From NCBI RefSeq assembly GCF_051020765.1, contig NC_134934.1:3038001-3102000 (forward strand): 64,000 nt of DNA, given 5' to 3'. Positions 10,920 through 23,480 of the stretch are shown in pieces (the first letter of the stretch is position 1; the number at the start of each line of letters is the position of its first letter). The translations under genes were made by a program, and so were the position numbers. Origin of the DNA: Lasioglossum baleicum (taxonomy: Eukaryota > Arthropoda > Insecta > Hymenoptera > Halictidae). The notes beneath the pieces are model-generated. The model was not told the DNA's origin. It did no database searches and saw only the letters and a list, made by a program, of their open reading frames with translations.

Positions 10920-13366
10920 ACCAGCTCGAGAGCGCGTTTTATGGTGATCGTAAAGTTTTAACTATATTCGAGACAACAGTATCGGGACAGCGGGGAAAAT
11001 GAATCGCGCGTTTACGCGGACGATCGAGGCGGCGCGTAACGCGTCGAACGATCAATTTATATCTGTTTCGCCGGCGCGGTTCGTTCGCCGTTTATCGAGT
11101 TTATTTATCTGCGTATTCGCGCCCGCGGGTGCCGCCCTCGAAAAGCATCTTTCGACAGAGATAGAATAAAAGAGAAAAAAAGGTGGAGAGTAAGAAAGAG
11201 AGAGAAAGAGCGGGCTGCGATGGATCTCTAGCGAACCGCCGATTCCGGATTCCGCGAATCAATTTTCCCCGATCATATCCCAGGTCCTGAATCCCAAGTT
11301 CCCATGTGTGCACGCGCGTCGAATGAACTCGTCCGATGGGTACGAGAGGGTGCCGCAGGTATTTACCTGCGCCGGTGTGCGCCGCACGAAAGCCACAAGG
11401 TCGGGCCGCATTAATAAAACAAACACAATGTACGACGCAATTCTGCATACAAGTAGGCTGTCCGTCCCCGAGGCGACGGTTTCCACGTACGATCGACAGC
11501 TACAATCTCGAGAACGCCGGACACACCGCTCGTCGGACGAGCATAGCCGTTGTCTCTATCCCCTGACTCTGCCCAAGCTGCCTGTCTCGTCTCGCCGCGC
11601 TTCGGAGCTGCTATCCTTCTTCGATTATGTTACTAGCCTTTTCCGTTCACCAGCTTCCGTTAAATCTTTGACCTCCATCAGTTTCTTGATTGGATGCTCG
11701 AGCGATTAGCCCGCGAACTTTGAAAATGTCTATGCGCGAGGATTGGGTGTTGGAGATGGTCCTCTTTGCAGTGGTAGTTTTATGTATGTGTGGTCTAGGC
11801 TGTAGGATTTATATAAATCAAGGGATGTGGATTATAGTAAGAATTGTTTAATGTGTTGGCGTAAAATGGGTGAAGCCTAGGTTACCTTCGGTAGACGTGA
11901 TTTAATTGCTCTCGACTTAGCGAGTCGACTACAATCCACAGTACTCATCGAACAGCTCACAGAATTCAAAAGGAATAGCTCAGCATCGAATCGGCTCGCA
12001 GAAATCCGTCTTTTCGTCACGGGACGAAAAACCAGAGCCATCGTAACGGTGACCAAAGCAACGAAGAAATCGCGTCGCGTATCAACGGCTGTGTTACGCG
12101 TTGCTCGCTCCACCGCCATCCCGTCGAGCTACCGGTTCCAATTAGCGCGGCGATTTTTGCGCGCGGGCATCCGCCGCTCCAGTCGTTTCGAGATCCATTT
12201 ATAGGAGACGCCACACCGCGTTATTATCCAATGCATTTGTAATGGCTGGCTCTCTCAAGCCGCTCTTTGCTCTTTACTCTCTCTCTCCCTCTGTCGGCCA
12301 GGCCGAGGTCCTCTAATGAATGGCTCGGACGGAGACGTTCCCGAGACCCGTGGAAACGTCCGATATCGTCTTCCACCCTTTTTACCGGACGTCCTCGGCT
12401 CACCCACGCTCTGCATCCCAGATGAGAACACCCAGAAAAAATCTATTCCCTGCTCTTTATGATCCCCTTCCTCCGCGATCGCCTTCTGCTCGATCCTGTG
12501 CTGTGAAGTTCGCACTGTTGGCATTCATCATTCTAAATGCCTCCCTGTTTCTATTATCTTATAGACTGCCAACATAGTTATTGAGGATTTTCTGATAGTG
12601 AACTGCAATTTTGATTTTGTTGCCGATGCATCTCGTGATTGGTTTTTCCCGTTTATTGTCGTTACTGCGGTTCTGCGATCCGTGAGTCGCGCGAAACACG
12701 AGGAAGAAGCCGAAGAAGAGGGCACCATAGAATCCGAGCTTACGAAACGTCGAGGAAACGTGCCAGGGACGAAGGAGCGAAGGGAAAGAGACTCGATCCT
12801 CGGATTCCGCCGGAGACTAGAGGGAACGAATGCCTGGAAGGCCGACGACATTTCGAGCCAACGTTACATCATCGACAGAACCAGATCGTCGTAGACACCG
12901 GAGAAAACGAGCGAGAACCTCTCGCTTCTTTTCGTGTTTCTGCGACTGAGAAACCGCCTGCTTTGTTAGCTTCTGCTGAATTCGCTTTTACCAGGCGAGT
13001 CTGGTACCGTCCGACACCTTGGGCAGCTTGCCCAGGGCCTGCTATGTCGACAAGAGATGGACACAATAAAAATTGCAAGAATCGGAAAAGCCTTGGATCT
13101 CTGTCGATCGTGAACGATAGGGAATTCTGTTGGACGACAGTATAGATGGAGGCCTTCGATCGCCCAAAGTGTCTCTAGTTAGTCACGTGGGAGCTAACTG
13201 TTGGAGAATGACGTTGAATCACTGTACAGCTGGTTCCTTCACCCTCCAACATTGTTCAGGAAATTGGGACATTCTTGTATGAATTGAACTGGGAGCATTC
13301 AGGTGTTGAAAATATGAAGATGGATTCAGTTATGTCGCCTACTCCAAAAGAATAACAGGCGCAAAT
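10920..13366. other. CpG-rich unique block, no gene recognised
   Basis: Frames at 11308-11709, 12598-12894 and 12639-13145 are open, but overlapping frames on both strands are equally open. No motif, signal peptide or domain is visible. A short inverted pair TGTTGGAG/CTCCAACA flanks 13199-13253. Confidence 0.4.
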
Positions 13367-13396
13367 ATACAATGCGCCACAGGTTGACCACCCCTG
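13367..13396 (-). mobile_element. Possible solo end of a hAT-type element
   Basis: Read on the minus strand the terminus is CAGGGGTGGTCAACCTGTGG, and CAGGGGTGG with a GCAA- or TCAA-like continuation is a common start of hAT inverted repeats. The opposite end and an 8-bp target duplication could not be found, so this may be a fragment or a coincidence. Confidence 0.35.
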
Positions 13397-16300
13397 TGTT
13401 ACATTATATTACATGCTATTTCCTGCTTCGGGAAAATTGTAAAAACAAGAGAAAGAAAATGTAAATTTCTTAACCGGATCCTAAAACAATGTTTGGAAGC
13501 TCCACGATCGGCAGCTAGGTGTAGTTCGAAAAACGAAAAAGTGAAAGATGTCGCCCGTTTCGACACGTGGCAATTGGCTTGCACCTCGTTGGACATCCTT
13601 GACTACTGCACACCGTGGTGATGAACGTTCTAGCGTGGACTGCGAAATAGGGTTGTCGGAGGGCCCGCCTTCGAGGCCCAAGGAATTAGTTAGGGATCTT
13701 TTTCTGTTCGGTGGCAGGCTTGTAAAGTATCCTCAAAAGCGACTTTCGTCGCCGTCGCCCGGTTTCGCCAGCAGGCGCGGCGATGTATCGGCAAAAACCG
13801 AGTCGCAGATCTCTCGCTTGTCGGACGCTTCTTTAAGGCAGCACGAGGTGTATGCACACCGACGACGACGACGATGTGGACGGATGGAAGTTGCGACACG
13901 AGCCGCGTAGCTCGCATGGATGGCGGCCATCCTTGACGGGTCTCTGCTGCCTCTTGGCTCATTCCAACCACGGTAAAACTCTCCGTACGAGACCGCACAC
14001 GCCCGAACGGCCGACCGACTGACTGACTAACTCGACTGGATTGCCGTGTGGGCTGTCCAGCAACCAGCGTCGTTAGTCAACCGCTACCGCGAACATCCGC
14101 GGAAAATTTTTCATCCTGTCGCACCCTCGACTGACGGGGCCGATTCCGACCTTCGACGGTCCTCGGATGCCTCTGGAAACGGGTGGACCCGTTTCCATAC
14201 TTACTTCTTCTCGATGTGTGTCAACGGTTTTGATAGACACTCTCGGAGTCACAGGATACATCAGGTAATTCCTGGAGGGATCACTGATTTAGGCTGAAAC
14301 ATCTAATTTCAATAAATCATCCGAATGAATCAATTCTAACAGCGCATACTTAATATCGTCTGAAACACCCTATCGATTCCAGTGGAAACTGTTTCTATCG
14401 TTTAAAACAAACCCAGCAGTTTGTATTGCCTTTTCATACTTTGTAAACACACTCTGCTAATTCCATTACACGAGAAAGAAGTTTCTTAGAAATGCAACTA
14501 GTTGCAGAAAAACAAGAACCGTAAATTACAGCACGCGGTCTCTTAATGTCTGAAATGATTGTCGTTAGCAAATTTCACATCGGCTACAAACATGATGATC
14601 AAGTCCGCCGTAAGTAGCTCTGAGAATTACAGACACAGCAGATATCGATAAATGAATTCAAACGATTTGACCTGCAAGCGTCTTGCGCGTGTATCCACAA
14701 ATAGAAATAAACATGAGATAAAAAACAGATGACAGCTACAACATCCCGAAGCTTTGAGAGGAAAATTAGATATTTAACACAGCTCAAGTACAGTTGACAG
14801 GAACAAAAACTCCGCAATGTTGCTATAAACATTCAACTCGTAGCCTGAAACTCACCTAGGCAACGGAAATACAAAAATGAAGGGTGAATTTGGATTTTGA
14901 AAGCTCTATACCAGGGGAAGATGTCCTTCGCTGTTTGACCAGATACCCTTCGATCCGATTCGCTGTCCCGTTAGCAAGTCTACGACTTGGCTGGCCCAAT
15001 TATGCTCGTGCAAAGACGAGGGGCCCGGTTGTACACGTTGAGTCGCAAGGTCGGGGACCCACGTGTGTTCACCTGCCCGGTTATTGTCTATCTGCGAGTT
15101 GATCTTCAGAGCGGCGCGGCCGTTTTTGCGCTGGCTGTCAACTAATTAGCCCTCGCTCCGAAATATGGATCGGTCACGCGCGATCCTTCTCGCCACGTTA
15201 CGCGCCGGTTACACGGACAGTTACACGGCTGCTCGCTCATTTCCGCGACGCGACACGGCGCGACTTGCACCTGGCGGGAAAGGCAGGCAGGCAGACAGCA
15301 GCAGCGGACTTTGACACTGCCAGATATCCGTATCGCGTCGCACGGAATATTCAAACTTCCAGAATCCGATAGCATCTATAGCGCACGCCACCGCGCCGGT
15401 CAGCTCCGTGGATTTACTATCGTCGACGAGATTCCGCTAATTTTACGCTCCCATCAGCCGGGAACGAGCGAACTTTCCGAACGGGGAAGCTGACCTCTCG
15501 AGACCGGAGCTTTTCTCGAAACTCGTAAAAGTTCGGGGCGAGCGCCGAATCTCCAATTGAGAACGATTTATCAATCACTGGACCGGGGTTGTGGATCTTA
15601 GAAGGGTAATAGAGGAAAAAGAAAACCAGGAAAAACATATTCTTTAAAATAATGATAATTGATGAACTCGGCTGCTTCAGAACAAGACTTGTTGTTCAGG
15701 ACAAGACAGTAGCCACAGCTCTCGGTTGCCATTTGAAGCGGAGCAACGTTAGCAAGCGGGTCACAGCGGCCGTGTTTTGTAAGTCGGGGACCTTTGGCCG
15801 CGCGCACAAAATACCGCATAAATTTCAACGACACTGTTTTTACGACGCCGGAACGAGTCCAGCTCGCAGGAAACCTCGGCCGACGTTCACTCGGCCGTGG
15901 TTGTCGCGCGCGGTTCCTCCGACACCTGTGTTCACCTCTATCGAGCACGCACACGCGCGCGTCTAAATACTAAATACCAAACGGTAGCCGCGCACCGTTC
16001 ACTTCTTTGCTTGGCAATCCGGCCGCGAAAACTCAACCTGGTCGAGCATTTATCAAACGGAGGTGTGTCTTGCTGTTTTTATCAGCGATCGGAATTGTAC
16101 AGAATTCTATAATCTGACAGTTTTTCAGTATTTCGCTGTGTCTTGTACGAGCAGAGTAATGAATTTCAGCAGAAGGGCGCATGGGTACCGCGACTTTCGC
16201 TTCCGCAAACGGTCTCGCAAGGTGTTCAGAGGTGTCTCGTCACGTGTCGTACTTGTCAACGATAGCCTTGGCATAGGCAGCGCACGCGAGCAACTTTAGC

Positions 16301-16700
16301 GTCTGAAACGTTCGGAGATACGTAATTACGCCGCTAATAAGTATAGCTCTTGCTGTCCCGGCTGCGTATCCTTCGCTGCGATTGCTACTATTAGGCATAG
16401 TGTTACCGGCCAAGCGTAATTTCTGCCGCTTGAGACTCGAATATCTGTTAAACGCCAACCGATTATTACGACATCGTTTAAAATATCGTTAGCGCGTCGC
16501 TCGATAAGCACGATCTCTAACGCTTATCTCCGTTAGGAATCGGACGGCGATCTGTTCAGGATTCCTTGAGTCGATCCGCGTCGAATTACCGGATCGATGA
16601 CGATTTATGCCTCGGATTACATAAATAGAAAAATACGCGAGCTACTGGACGTCTTGGTCTGCGATGCTTTTCCTCTAAGCGTCACGTTGGTTTTAGTGCC
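13397..16700. other. Mixed unique sequence, no gene recognised
   Basis: It contains a (GAC)n run at 13860-13875 and a perfect small hairpin at 14175-14196. The segment 14290-14640 is AT-rich with nothing identifiable. Frames at 13548-13910 and 15598-15966 have mirror frames on the other strand and no recognisable content. Confidence 0.4.
14175..14196. repeat. Perfect short hairpin
   Basis: GGAAACGGGT and ACCCGTTTCC are exact inverse complements separated by two bases. The arms are too short and the loop too tight for a typical miRNA precursor. It may be a regulatory dyad or chance. Confidence 0.6.
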
Positions 16701-16711
16701 GCCTCAAAGGA

Positions 16712-16800
16712 TTAACCCTTTGCAATTGGAGCTATGTCTTAGAATAATAGAATAATTCCATTCTATATGGTTATTTAATTCCATTCTAAGTTAGTCGTTT
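16712..16800 (+). mobile_element. Possible TTAA-type element fragment
   Basis: TTAACCCTTTGCAATTGGAG resembles the TTAACCCTTT ends of the elements at 47.4 and 62.3 kb. It is followed by an AT-rich stretch with inverted CTTAGAAT/ATTCTAAG at 16738-16788. No second TTAACCC end was found. Confidence 0.35.
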
Positions 16801-18300
16801 TTAAAAGGTGTATGAATACTTTGTACGTACAAAGAACGTACACGAAAGGTGAACAACAAATGTATACCATCGAATAGATCGTTTCGCTGCCAGTTCGCGT
16901 TTTACCAGCCACGGATTCCGCGCGATTTTTCAAACGGTGATCGATGGCCGAGCGGAAACGGCGATCGCGATACACATTAGATTACGGTTTCCCATCGGCT
17001 GGAATTTTACGTTCACAGTGGCGACAAGACTGACTACATATACATATTGTCGGGTGTAAGAGGGGGGCCACGAGGATATGCAGATCGTATGGTAATGTCG
17101 CGAGACAAGCGCAACCTGTGTCGTTTCGCGTCGCGTCGCGTCGCTCAGAAAAAGTGAAAAAAAGGCCGAGGATCGCAGGGATTCGCGGAACGATCTAAAG
17201 TCGACGATGTCGGGAATTTTCGGGATCGATGGCTGGACGCATCGCGGTTCCAGAACGTTGCATCGTGGTTGCATCGCGCGTTGCATATAGCGGCGAGAAC
17301 GGCGCTTCGGCAAAAAACGCATTTGCACAAGCCGCGTTTTCGATCGGCCGACTTCCACGGATCGTAATCTTGTTATCCGGCCGCGCGAACGTAATTTATG
17401 ACGGCCTTTTTTTCTCCACGGCCGTGTTTACCGCGACGCTGATATCGCCTTGGACGCCTGTCCGAGCAAAGTTGAACGAGCTTCGCCGATTTGCCTGCGA
17501 AAAACGGAAATCCTCGCCGCTCCTACTATTGGATAATCCCGGGCATTGCTTATCCCACGCGATTCCGGTCGCACCGACTGAAAAAGCGGACTGAGAGATG
17601 CTTCGATAGCCGCGAAACGTTTTCTACGTTTCTCAAACACGTCCACGTGTTCGTGAATCCGAAGTAATTACACTAGTTAATGATTATTTTTAATCGAGTA
17701 CGCAAAGTGATTCTAGGTACTGGATGATTACCAAGGTCGTGGCCGATTTTCACTTCTTTTAAAGGAAAACAACTTTTGAGAATAAAATATCCACAATTTT
17801 TGCTACACTGAAAACAATAGTGAAAAACTTGTATTGCAATTGAAGAACAAACTTTTTATATTGCGAATAATTATAGTGAAACATATATAAAGTGAGTCTA
17901 TCAGAAATAATTAAAGCATCATTTGGCAGGCAGTTAGTTTGTATTATTATTGTTATCAACATATCGACTGCCGGGTTACAACCGCAAAAAGTCCCACAAC
18001 AACGAATTAACAAGTTAATCGAATCGGACCTGGAATGTTAAAATCGATCACACTGATTGCTCCCTCAATTCTTCTACATACTATGAACCCTAATCAAATG
18101 TAGATGAATAAAAAAAATTCCGGTTAATGAATAATGATACACCAAATGACTTTTGGTTGCCTAAATAAGAGGAAAATTTAAAAAAATAAAAATACCACAC
18201 AAGAGAAAAACGGAAACACGAGTGTAATCAAAGCAGGAGCATTTAAATGACCGTCAAGATTAATGATATGTATTCACGGATGAATGAATATTTTATGACT
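16801..18300. other. No gene seen
   Basis: CpG-rich to 17650, including a (GCGTC)n run at 17126-17143, then AT-rich. The frame at 17229-17594 is mirrored on the other strand and carries no motif. Confidence 0.4.
17126..17143. repeat. (GCGTC)n short tandem repeat
   Basis: About three and a half TCGCG/GTCGC pentamers in a row. Confidence 0.7.
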
Positions 18301-18301
18301 C

Positions 18302-18385
18302 GACAGTGGATCTTTATGCATTTGTAGCTGACAAAAAAAAAATTGAAGAAGCATTGAACTAAAAAGGTCAATAGAATTTAACGCA
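18302..18385 (+). mobile_element. GACTGCGG-end MITE, left-end fragment
   Basis: GACAGTGGATCTTTATGCAT followed by TTGTAG matches the left end of the copy at 36,072. Homology fades before the next element at 18.4 kb, so the copy is truncated. Confidence 0.5.
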
Positions 18386-18408
18386 GTTCCAGGCTGGTTT
18401 CACAGTTA

Positions 18409-18788
18409 CACTCCTGTCTATAAGTCACCGGACACTTATTGAAATTTGGATGCACACGATTTTCTGTTATTAAAGGACCTATATTATGAAATAAAAATGG
18501 TACTTACTAATTCTTTCAATAAAATATCCTTTATTTTCTAAATTGTAATTATTATTATAATATATTCAAATGTTCCAAATTTAAGGAGTGAAATTGTTTT
18601 CCCGTTTGGCTTCTAGAGCTGTTCATAATCATACCATATGTAATATTTAATTTTGCATTCAAGTATTATCGTATAATAGCTGCATCGAATCAAACAATAA
18701 ATCAATAAAATCAAGCTGGAAGCTTGTATTCTTTAATTACAATTTCGTCGAAGATAAGTAAGTGTCCGGTGATTTATGAATGGGAGTG
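18409..18788. mobile_element. Tc1-type non-autonomous element, 380 bp
   Basis: The left end reads TA-CACTCCTGTCTATAAGTC then ACCGGACACTTA. The right end, read inverted, is TA-CACTCCCATTCATAAATC then ACCGGACACTTA. The ends agree at most of the first 33 positions and both abut TA, the Tc1/mariner target. The AT-rich interior has no open frame of note. It is best read as an internally deleted, decayed copy. Confidence 0.75.
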
Positions 18789-18799
18789 TACTTATCAAA

Positions 18800-19600
18800 A
18801 TAATTGCGACAGAAACAGAAATGCTATTGGAATGACCGTGAATTTGTGAACTCAGGAATGTCATAGAAAGTTAGTAAGGGTTTTGATATCCTATTTGAAA
18901 ATGTAGAAACTAGATTTGTAGTAGTAACGTCTCGAATTTTGTCTTTCGGATCAGTGTACGTAAAAATGGCCGCTTTACGAGGACGATCGAGCTGCGGCTC
19001 GCCGTTGCGGCATTTCCGCAGGATCCTCCGCGGTGCGGTACGTTACGCGACGGAACTGGTTTGCTTACGTTGGCGTTGCTCCCGGTTGAAAGGACGAGCA
19101 GAGCGAAAAAAAGGCACTTTACGAAACGGGAAGGGCAGGTCGTGTCACATACCGGATTTTCCGGTATATCTAGACGTAACTAAGCGCGCTGTGCTCGAGC
19201 GAGTCGGTAGGACGGCCGGGGACAGATACGAGAACGGCCACGGACGTACACGTGTCCGTATAGACGGCACCGGTGTGTACGCGCGCATATAATATACAGG
19301 CGATCGTGACTTTTCGCGATACGCGTTTTGAATTAAACGACGCCTGTCCTCGCGCGATTTCGCCCGCGGTTAAGCCTCGAGGGCAAGAGTCAACGGACAC
19401 ATGGCGGCGTCGACCTCGCTGGAAGACCGGCTCGTTATACGCACGAACTCGCGAGAGCATGATCGCCGTCGACTTTCCTGGCCTCTGACTACCGGCTTTT
19501 GGAACCCTTTTTCTAGCCTCAAAAATTCACTCACCAGACTTCACTACTTCAAACGATATTCCCACTTTAGCGCCACGCTAGACGCGTTGAACACGATTAT
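18800..19600. other. CpG-rich unique block, no gene recognised
   Basis: The plus frame 18939-19292 (117 codons) is arginine/glycine-rich. Overlapping frames on both strands are open over part of it. No conserved motif was seen. Confidence 0.4.
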
Positions 19601-19617
19601 TCTTTTATCAAACTTAA

Positions 19618-19866
19618 CTATTTACACTCGGAGCTATTCTAATTCGAAAACCGAATTTTTCTACCGACCTGAAATATCTCTATTTTATATGTTTTTTTCT
19701 TAATTTTATCGACATAAAATTGATATAATACCTCATGCTAGTTGTTTATTAAAATATTTAATACGTTTAGTAATTTATTAGTAATAGTGAAAACACACAC
19801 ACACACACAACATACTAAAAGATAAAAGTGTAATAAATATTGAGACACTCGTCGGAGCCAGTAGAA
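19618..19866 (+). mobile_element. Decayed copy of the TTAACCCTTTGCGCTCG family
   Basis: The left end TTAACTATTTACACTCGGAG aligns with TTAACCCTTTGCGCTCGAAA of the 47.4 kb element. Interior words CGACCTGAAATAT, TTTTATATG and GTTTAGTAATTTATTAG match in the same order. The right end (GAGACACTCGTCGGAG) is diverged and has lost its TTAA. A (CA)n run sits inside it. Confidence 0.6.
19792..19809. repeat. (AC)n microsatellite
   Basis: Eight to nine AC dinucleotides within the decayed TTAA-type element; absent from the related copy at 47.4 kb. Confidence 0.85.
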
Positions 19867-19869
19867 TGC

Positions 19870-21120
19870 ACAATAATCGTAGTGCCTCTGAAGGGTAGGT
19901 TATAAATCAATTTATACGATCGAGGAGAACTGTTTCGTAGAATTTTGCTGTTTGTCAAGAGTGCAGAAAAACTTTGCAAGTCGGATCGGAAGGTTAGGTA
20001 TTTTCCTCTTGCATTGACAGAAGGGTTAAAGTGCAGCAGCACTGGTGAGTCGCGCGTGCAACGATTCCGTCGCATCGGTTTGATTAACCAACGGCCGTAG
20101 GTAGCGGACCATAAATAAAGCAGCGCGGTGCGAGAGCTCGCTGCGGTGCGGCGTTACGTGATCGCGTCACGTGCAAATTGCGCATCGAGATACAAGCTTG
20201 ATTAAATAACGAATTTCTCGGAAGCGAAAACTGTAAAAATGACGGTGGAACGTTTATTAATCGGCCGCGAAGTCCCGGTCTCTCTCTCTCTCTCTCTCTC
20301 TTCTTCTCTCTCTGTTGGTGCGGTGCAACGCGCGCGATGCATCAGTGATACGCAACGGCGATAATCGGCCTCTCTCGCTATGCCGGCTCCGTTACAGGTC
20401 GCCCGCACTTTCGTTCTTATAGTCCAGCGAGTTGGTTCATCATGCTTTCTTGCTATATGGGTCACATTCGCGGGCCCAAATCGCGATCTACCGCCGCCTC
20501 GTCCAATTAGAACTATCGGGTCCCTGGGAAACATGTCCCCGTTCTAGTTGCGTGGACGCGGTCGATTCGCGCGGGTGCGATCGAGGTGTCCTCCTTCAAA
20601 TTCACACTGTACGCTAGCTTCACTTCTCTCAAACGTGTTCTCTATACCTTATCCACAAGAAGCTTATTCATAGGATATATAGGGTGATTCTGGGAACTGG
20701 GACAAGTTACTGCTCTTTTTTAAGTAAAAATAGAACAAAATGATAAAGGAAAAAATCATATGACCTTATTTTTTATGTGGATGCGCCAGGTGCAATTGCA
20801 GTCTGGATCTACGTATAAAAGTACTAGCCTAAGGTCATCGAAATGTCAATACTTCACGAGATATTTGATTAGTTCTTTTATGTGTAGATCAATTGGTTTA
20901 ACAAAATAATTGGGTTGCATTAAAGAATAAAGTGCAGTTCCACCTGGCGGGTACATCAAACTAAAATCTATTTCAAGATGATTCGGTATAAAGGTTCTCC
21001 ATAGCCGCCTCAGGACCAAAAATCAGTATGAAAACAATGTTCAGTCGCAGGCCAGAATCAAAGTATGGTGAGTATGACGTTGTTAGACTCGTCGGTCGGG
21101 CGGCCTTGCGACCACTGGCT
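19870..21120. other. No gene seen; possible transposon relic at 20,682-20,970
   Basis: The first part is CpG-rich with a (TC)n tract. From 20,682 the DNA becomes AT-rich and begins TAGGGTGATTCTGGGAACTG, which looks like a terminal word of a Tc1-type element. No partner end was found, so it is not called as an element. Confidence 0.3.
20278..20313. repeat. (TC)n microsatellite
   Basis: A TCTCTC run with one TTCTTC interruption. Confidence 0.85.
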
Positions 21121-21320
21121 AGGGCTTAATCGACTTCGGATTAATTATTTATGAGGCGTGTTTCATTCATTCATTAAAGCTCGGGGCCCCGAGATCATTA
21201 TAAAGTGATAATGTCTTAATTAACGACGGTTAATGAATCCCTATCGCGGGGATCATTCGGCTTTATAATGCGAGCGTCCCGCCGGCCTCTAAACGGCGTA
21301 TTAACCCACGGTTAATAAAC
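21121..21320. promoter_or_regulatory. Possible enhancer-like island rich in TAAT cores
   Basis: In 200 bp there are at least six TAAT/ATTA cores (GGATTAATTATT, CATTCATTAAAG, CTTAATTAACG, GGTTAATGAATC, GGTTAATAAACG and others), plus TTTATGAG and TTTATAATG words. These sit in a CpG-bearing context. A perfect palindrome CTCGGGGCCCCGAG lies at about 21,180. TAAT cores are the known binding core of homeodomain proteins. Clustering is seen here, but regulation is inferred. Confidence 0.25.
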
Positions 21321-21335
21321 GAACCGAAGAAGCAC

Positions 21336-21352
21336 GTGCTGCTGCTGCTGGT
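21336..21352. repeat. (CTG)n short microsatellite
   Basis: Four to five GCT/CTG units. The leucine/valine-rich frame starting here is a consequence. Confidence 0.6.
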
Positions 21353-21741
21353 GCTAGTGCTTGCTCTTGGGATCGCCGTTCCACCGGGTTACATACGACC
21401 GAGGCCCGCATATTTCCTGAACGAGCTCTTCGTGGTTAACGCGCGTTCACCTCCGGGTACCAATCGCGCAATCTCCGCCAACCTGTCTGACTCCTCCACG
21501 CTCTGCTCTTGCTGGCTTCTCTCGTTTTCGTTCCCTTTTCAACCCGGTTCAACGGGGACCTTGGACTGTTTCTTTTCGATCACGGGATGCAAGTTTAATC
21601 ATCGTAAATATTTATGCAAAATCAAAATGTTCCAAGTTGACTGCAAGAAACACGCGCCTCCACTAATAATTACACTGCGGATACGTCTATTTGGTACCTG
21701 GTCTGAACAGGGTGTATAAAAAGTAATGGTCATCCGTTCTA

Positions 21742-22820
21742 GGGGTGAATCTACACCACTGGATCGGTGGACATTTGTAAGAGAACCTTGCCGCAAAATT
21801 GTTTATAACAAAGAAAATTGTTGTTGAAATTGTTTTTATATCACACCTACCACTCGTTCAGAAAAGAAAGAGTTTGAAAGGAGCCACATGCCGCAAAGAA
21901 ATAGTTATTGAGATATAAGCTGTTGAAGTTCTTGCAAAATTTGATTGTGTGGAGTTATACGTATAGACAAAAGCCTACTACACAGTCCACCTGACCGTGT
22001 CGGTGAGACAGAACACATAATCGTGTGCGTCCCTCGAGCAAACGAAAAAAGGAATATTCGTCGCTAGGCCCGTATCAAGTGATCATCTCCCTGCTCATTC
22101 GAATCATAAATTTGAAGTTGAATTGAAAGAATACCTTATATCCATTGTTACACATGAGAATATTAATCCTACATTATAAAATGCTATTGTCAAGTATAGG
22201 TACTTACAAATTTTTCAGAATCTTCTGTTCTTCCATTGGATCAAGTGGACACTGCCATTTTCGCCAATACGTCTTATTAACGATGAAGCACAAAACACCA
22301 CACTTCTCTAAACAATCAGTGGACACTACACAACACAAGATTATGACATCGATTAACATGCGATTAACATACATTAATATTATTAATTAGTTATCACTAA
22401 CTAATCAAAAAGTTTTGACTAATGACTATTTTGCTATGACTTACATTCAAAAAGACTATTGGTCATTTTTAAATATTAGTTGATTATTGCCCTACTCTGC
22501 TTTAAATTATGTTTGTCCTCGAGGCACGCACACGATTATGTTTTGTCTCATCGACACGATCGGGTGGACTTTAGTACATAGTTGGCTTTTGTCTATACGT
22601 ATAACTCCACACAATCGAATTTTGCAAAAACTTTAACAGCTTATATCTCAATAACTATTTGTTTGCGACATGTGACTTCTTCCAAACTTTTCCTCTTCTT
22701 TGGTGAGTAGAAGGTATTGATGTAAAAACAAACTTTAACCACAATTTTCTTTGTCATAAACAATTTTGCGGCAAGTTTCCTTTCCGAATGTCTACCGATC
22801 CTTAGGTGTAGATTCACCCC
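21742..22820. mobile_element. Long-inverted-repeat DNA element, 1.08 kb
   Basis: Arms at 21,742-22,042 and 22,512-22,820 are inverted complements over about 300 bp. Both start TA-GGGGTGAATCTACACC. Shared internal words include TTGCCGCAAAATTGTTTA, ATAGTTATTGAGATATAAGC and GGAGTTATACGTATAGAC. The arms differ at perhaps one base in six to eight. The 470-bp AT-rich centre holds no useful open frame. TA outside both ends fits a Tc1/mariner-type target. The family is not one I recognise. Confidence 0.75.
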
Positions 22821-22860
22821 TACATCTCCGAACAATACAAATTTTCAGATCCCGACACGT

Positions 22861-23125
22861 ACAGTTTATACATTTTTTATTTTTCATAGAAACCCGCAGT
22901 CTAATAACAATGTGCCAGGAAATACAATCGCATTCTCGAAATCGATATGCCCCCGGTTTTTATTTATTTTTGTCACAAACGCAAGAAACCCGCAGCCAAT
23001 TTATCAAAGTTCAATTTTTATTCTGGTTATAGACCTCCAGTCTAATAATATAGTTCCAGGAAATTTTCGCCGTTTTGTGTTGCGTGTACTTATTTCGGTC
23101 ACCAATTCATAAAATCGGCAGTCCA
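22861..23125 (+). repeat. Tandemly duplicated MITE end, about 130-141 bp unit
   Basis: A right end of the GACTGCGG family (TTCATAGAAACCCGCAGTC-TA at 22,885-22,903) is followed by CAATGTGCCAGGAAAT. The same order recurs 141 bp later as ACCTCCAGTC-TA then TATAGTTCCAGGAAAT. A second pair of words, ACCCGCAGCC at 22,989 and ATCGGCAGTCC near 23,115, fits the same duplication with small indels. Confidence 0.55.
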
Positions 23126-23480
23126 TTGTACATTGTTCTTTCGAAGCACCGAGATTAAACCCTTAATTCGCTGAGAATTTTGATATCGAAAGCAAATGGA
23201 TCCGTAATTCATAAAAATGTAAATGAAGAATTGATTATTTCAGACACAACCCGATATCAGCTATTGTGGAGACAACTGTATAAATAGAATCCTGCTATTA
23301 ATTCCTATAAATAAGTTGATCCATTTTCCGTTTCCTGTATACAACCGAAACACGTTTTACGAGTTCAATTTACGGAGATCTAGTCTTAAACGCCTCGTTA
23401 ATTATATGAGCGCTCCCCTGTGACATATATTAACTATGTACCAAGAAATTTATCCCGTTAAGTAAACATTAAGATCATTA

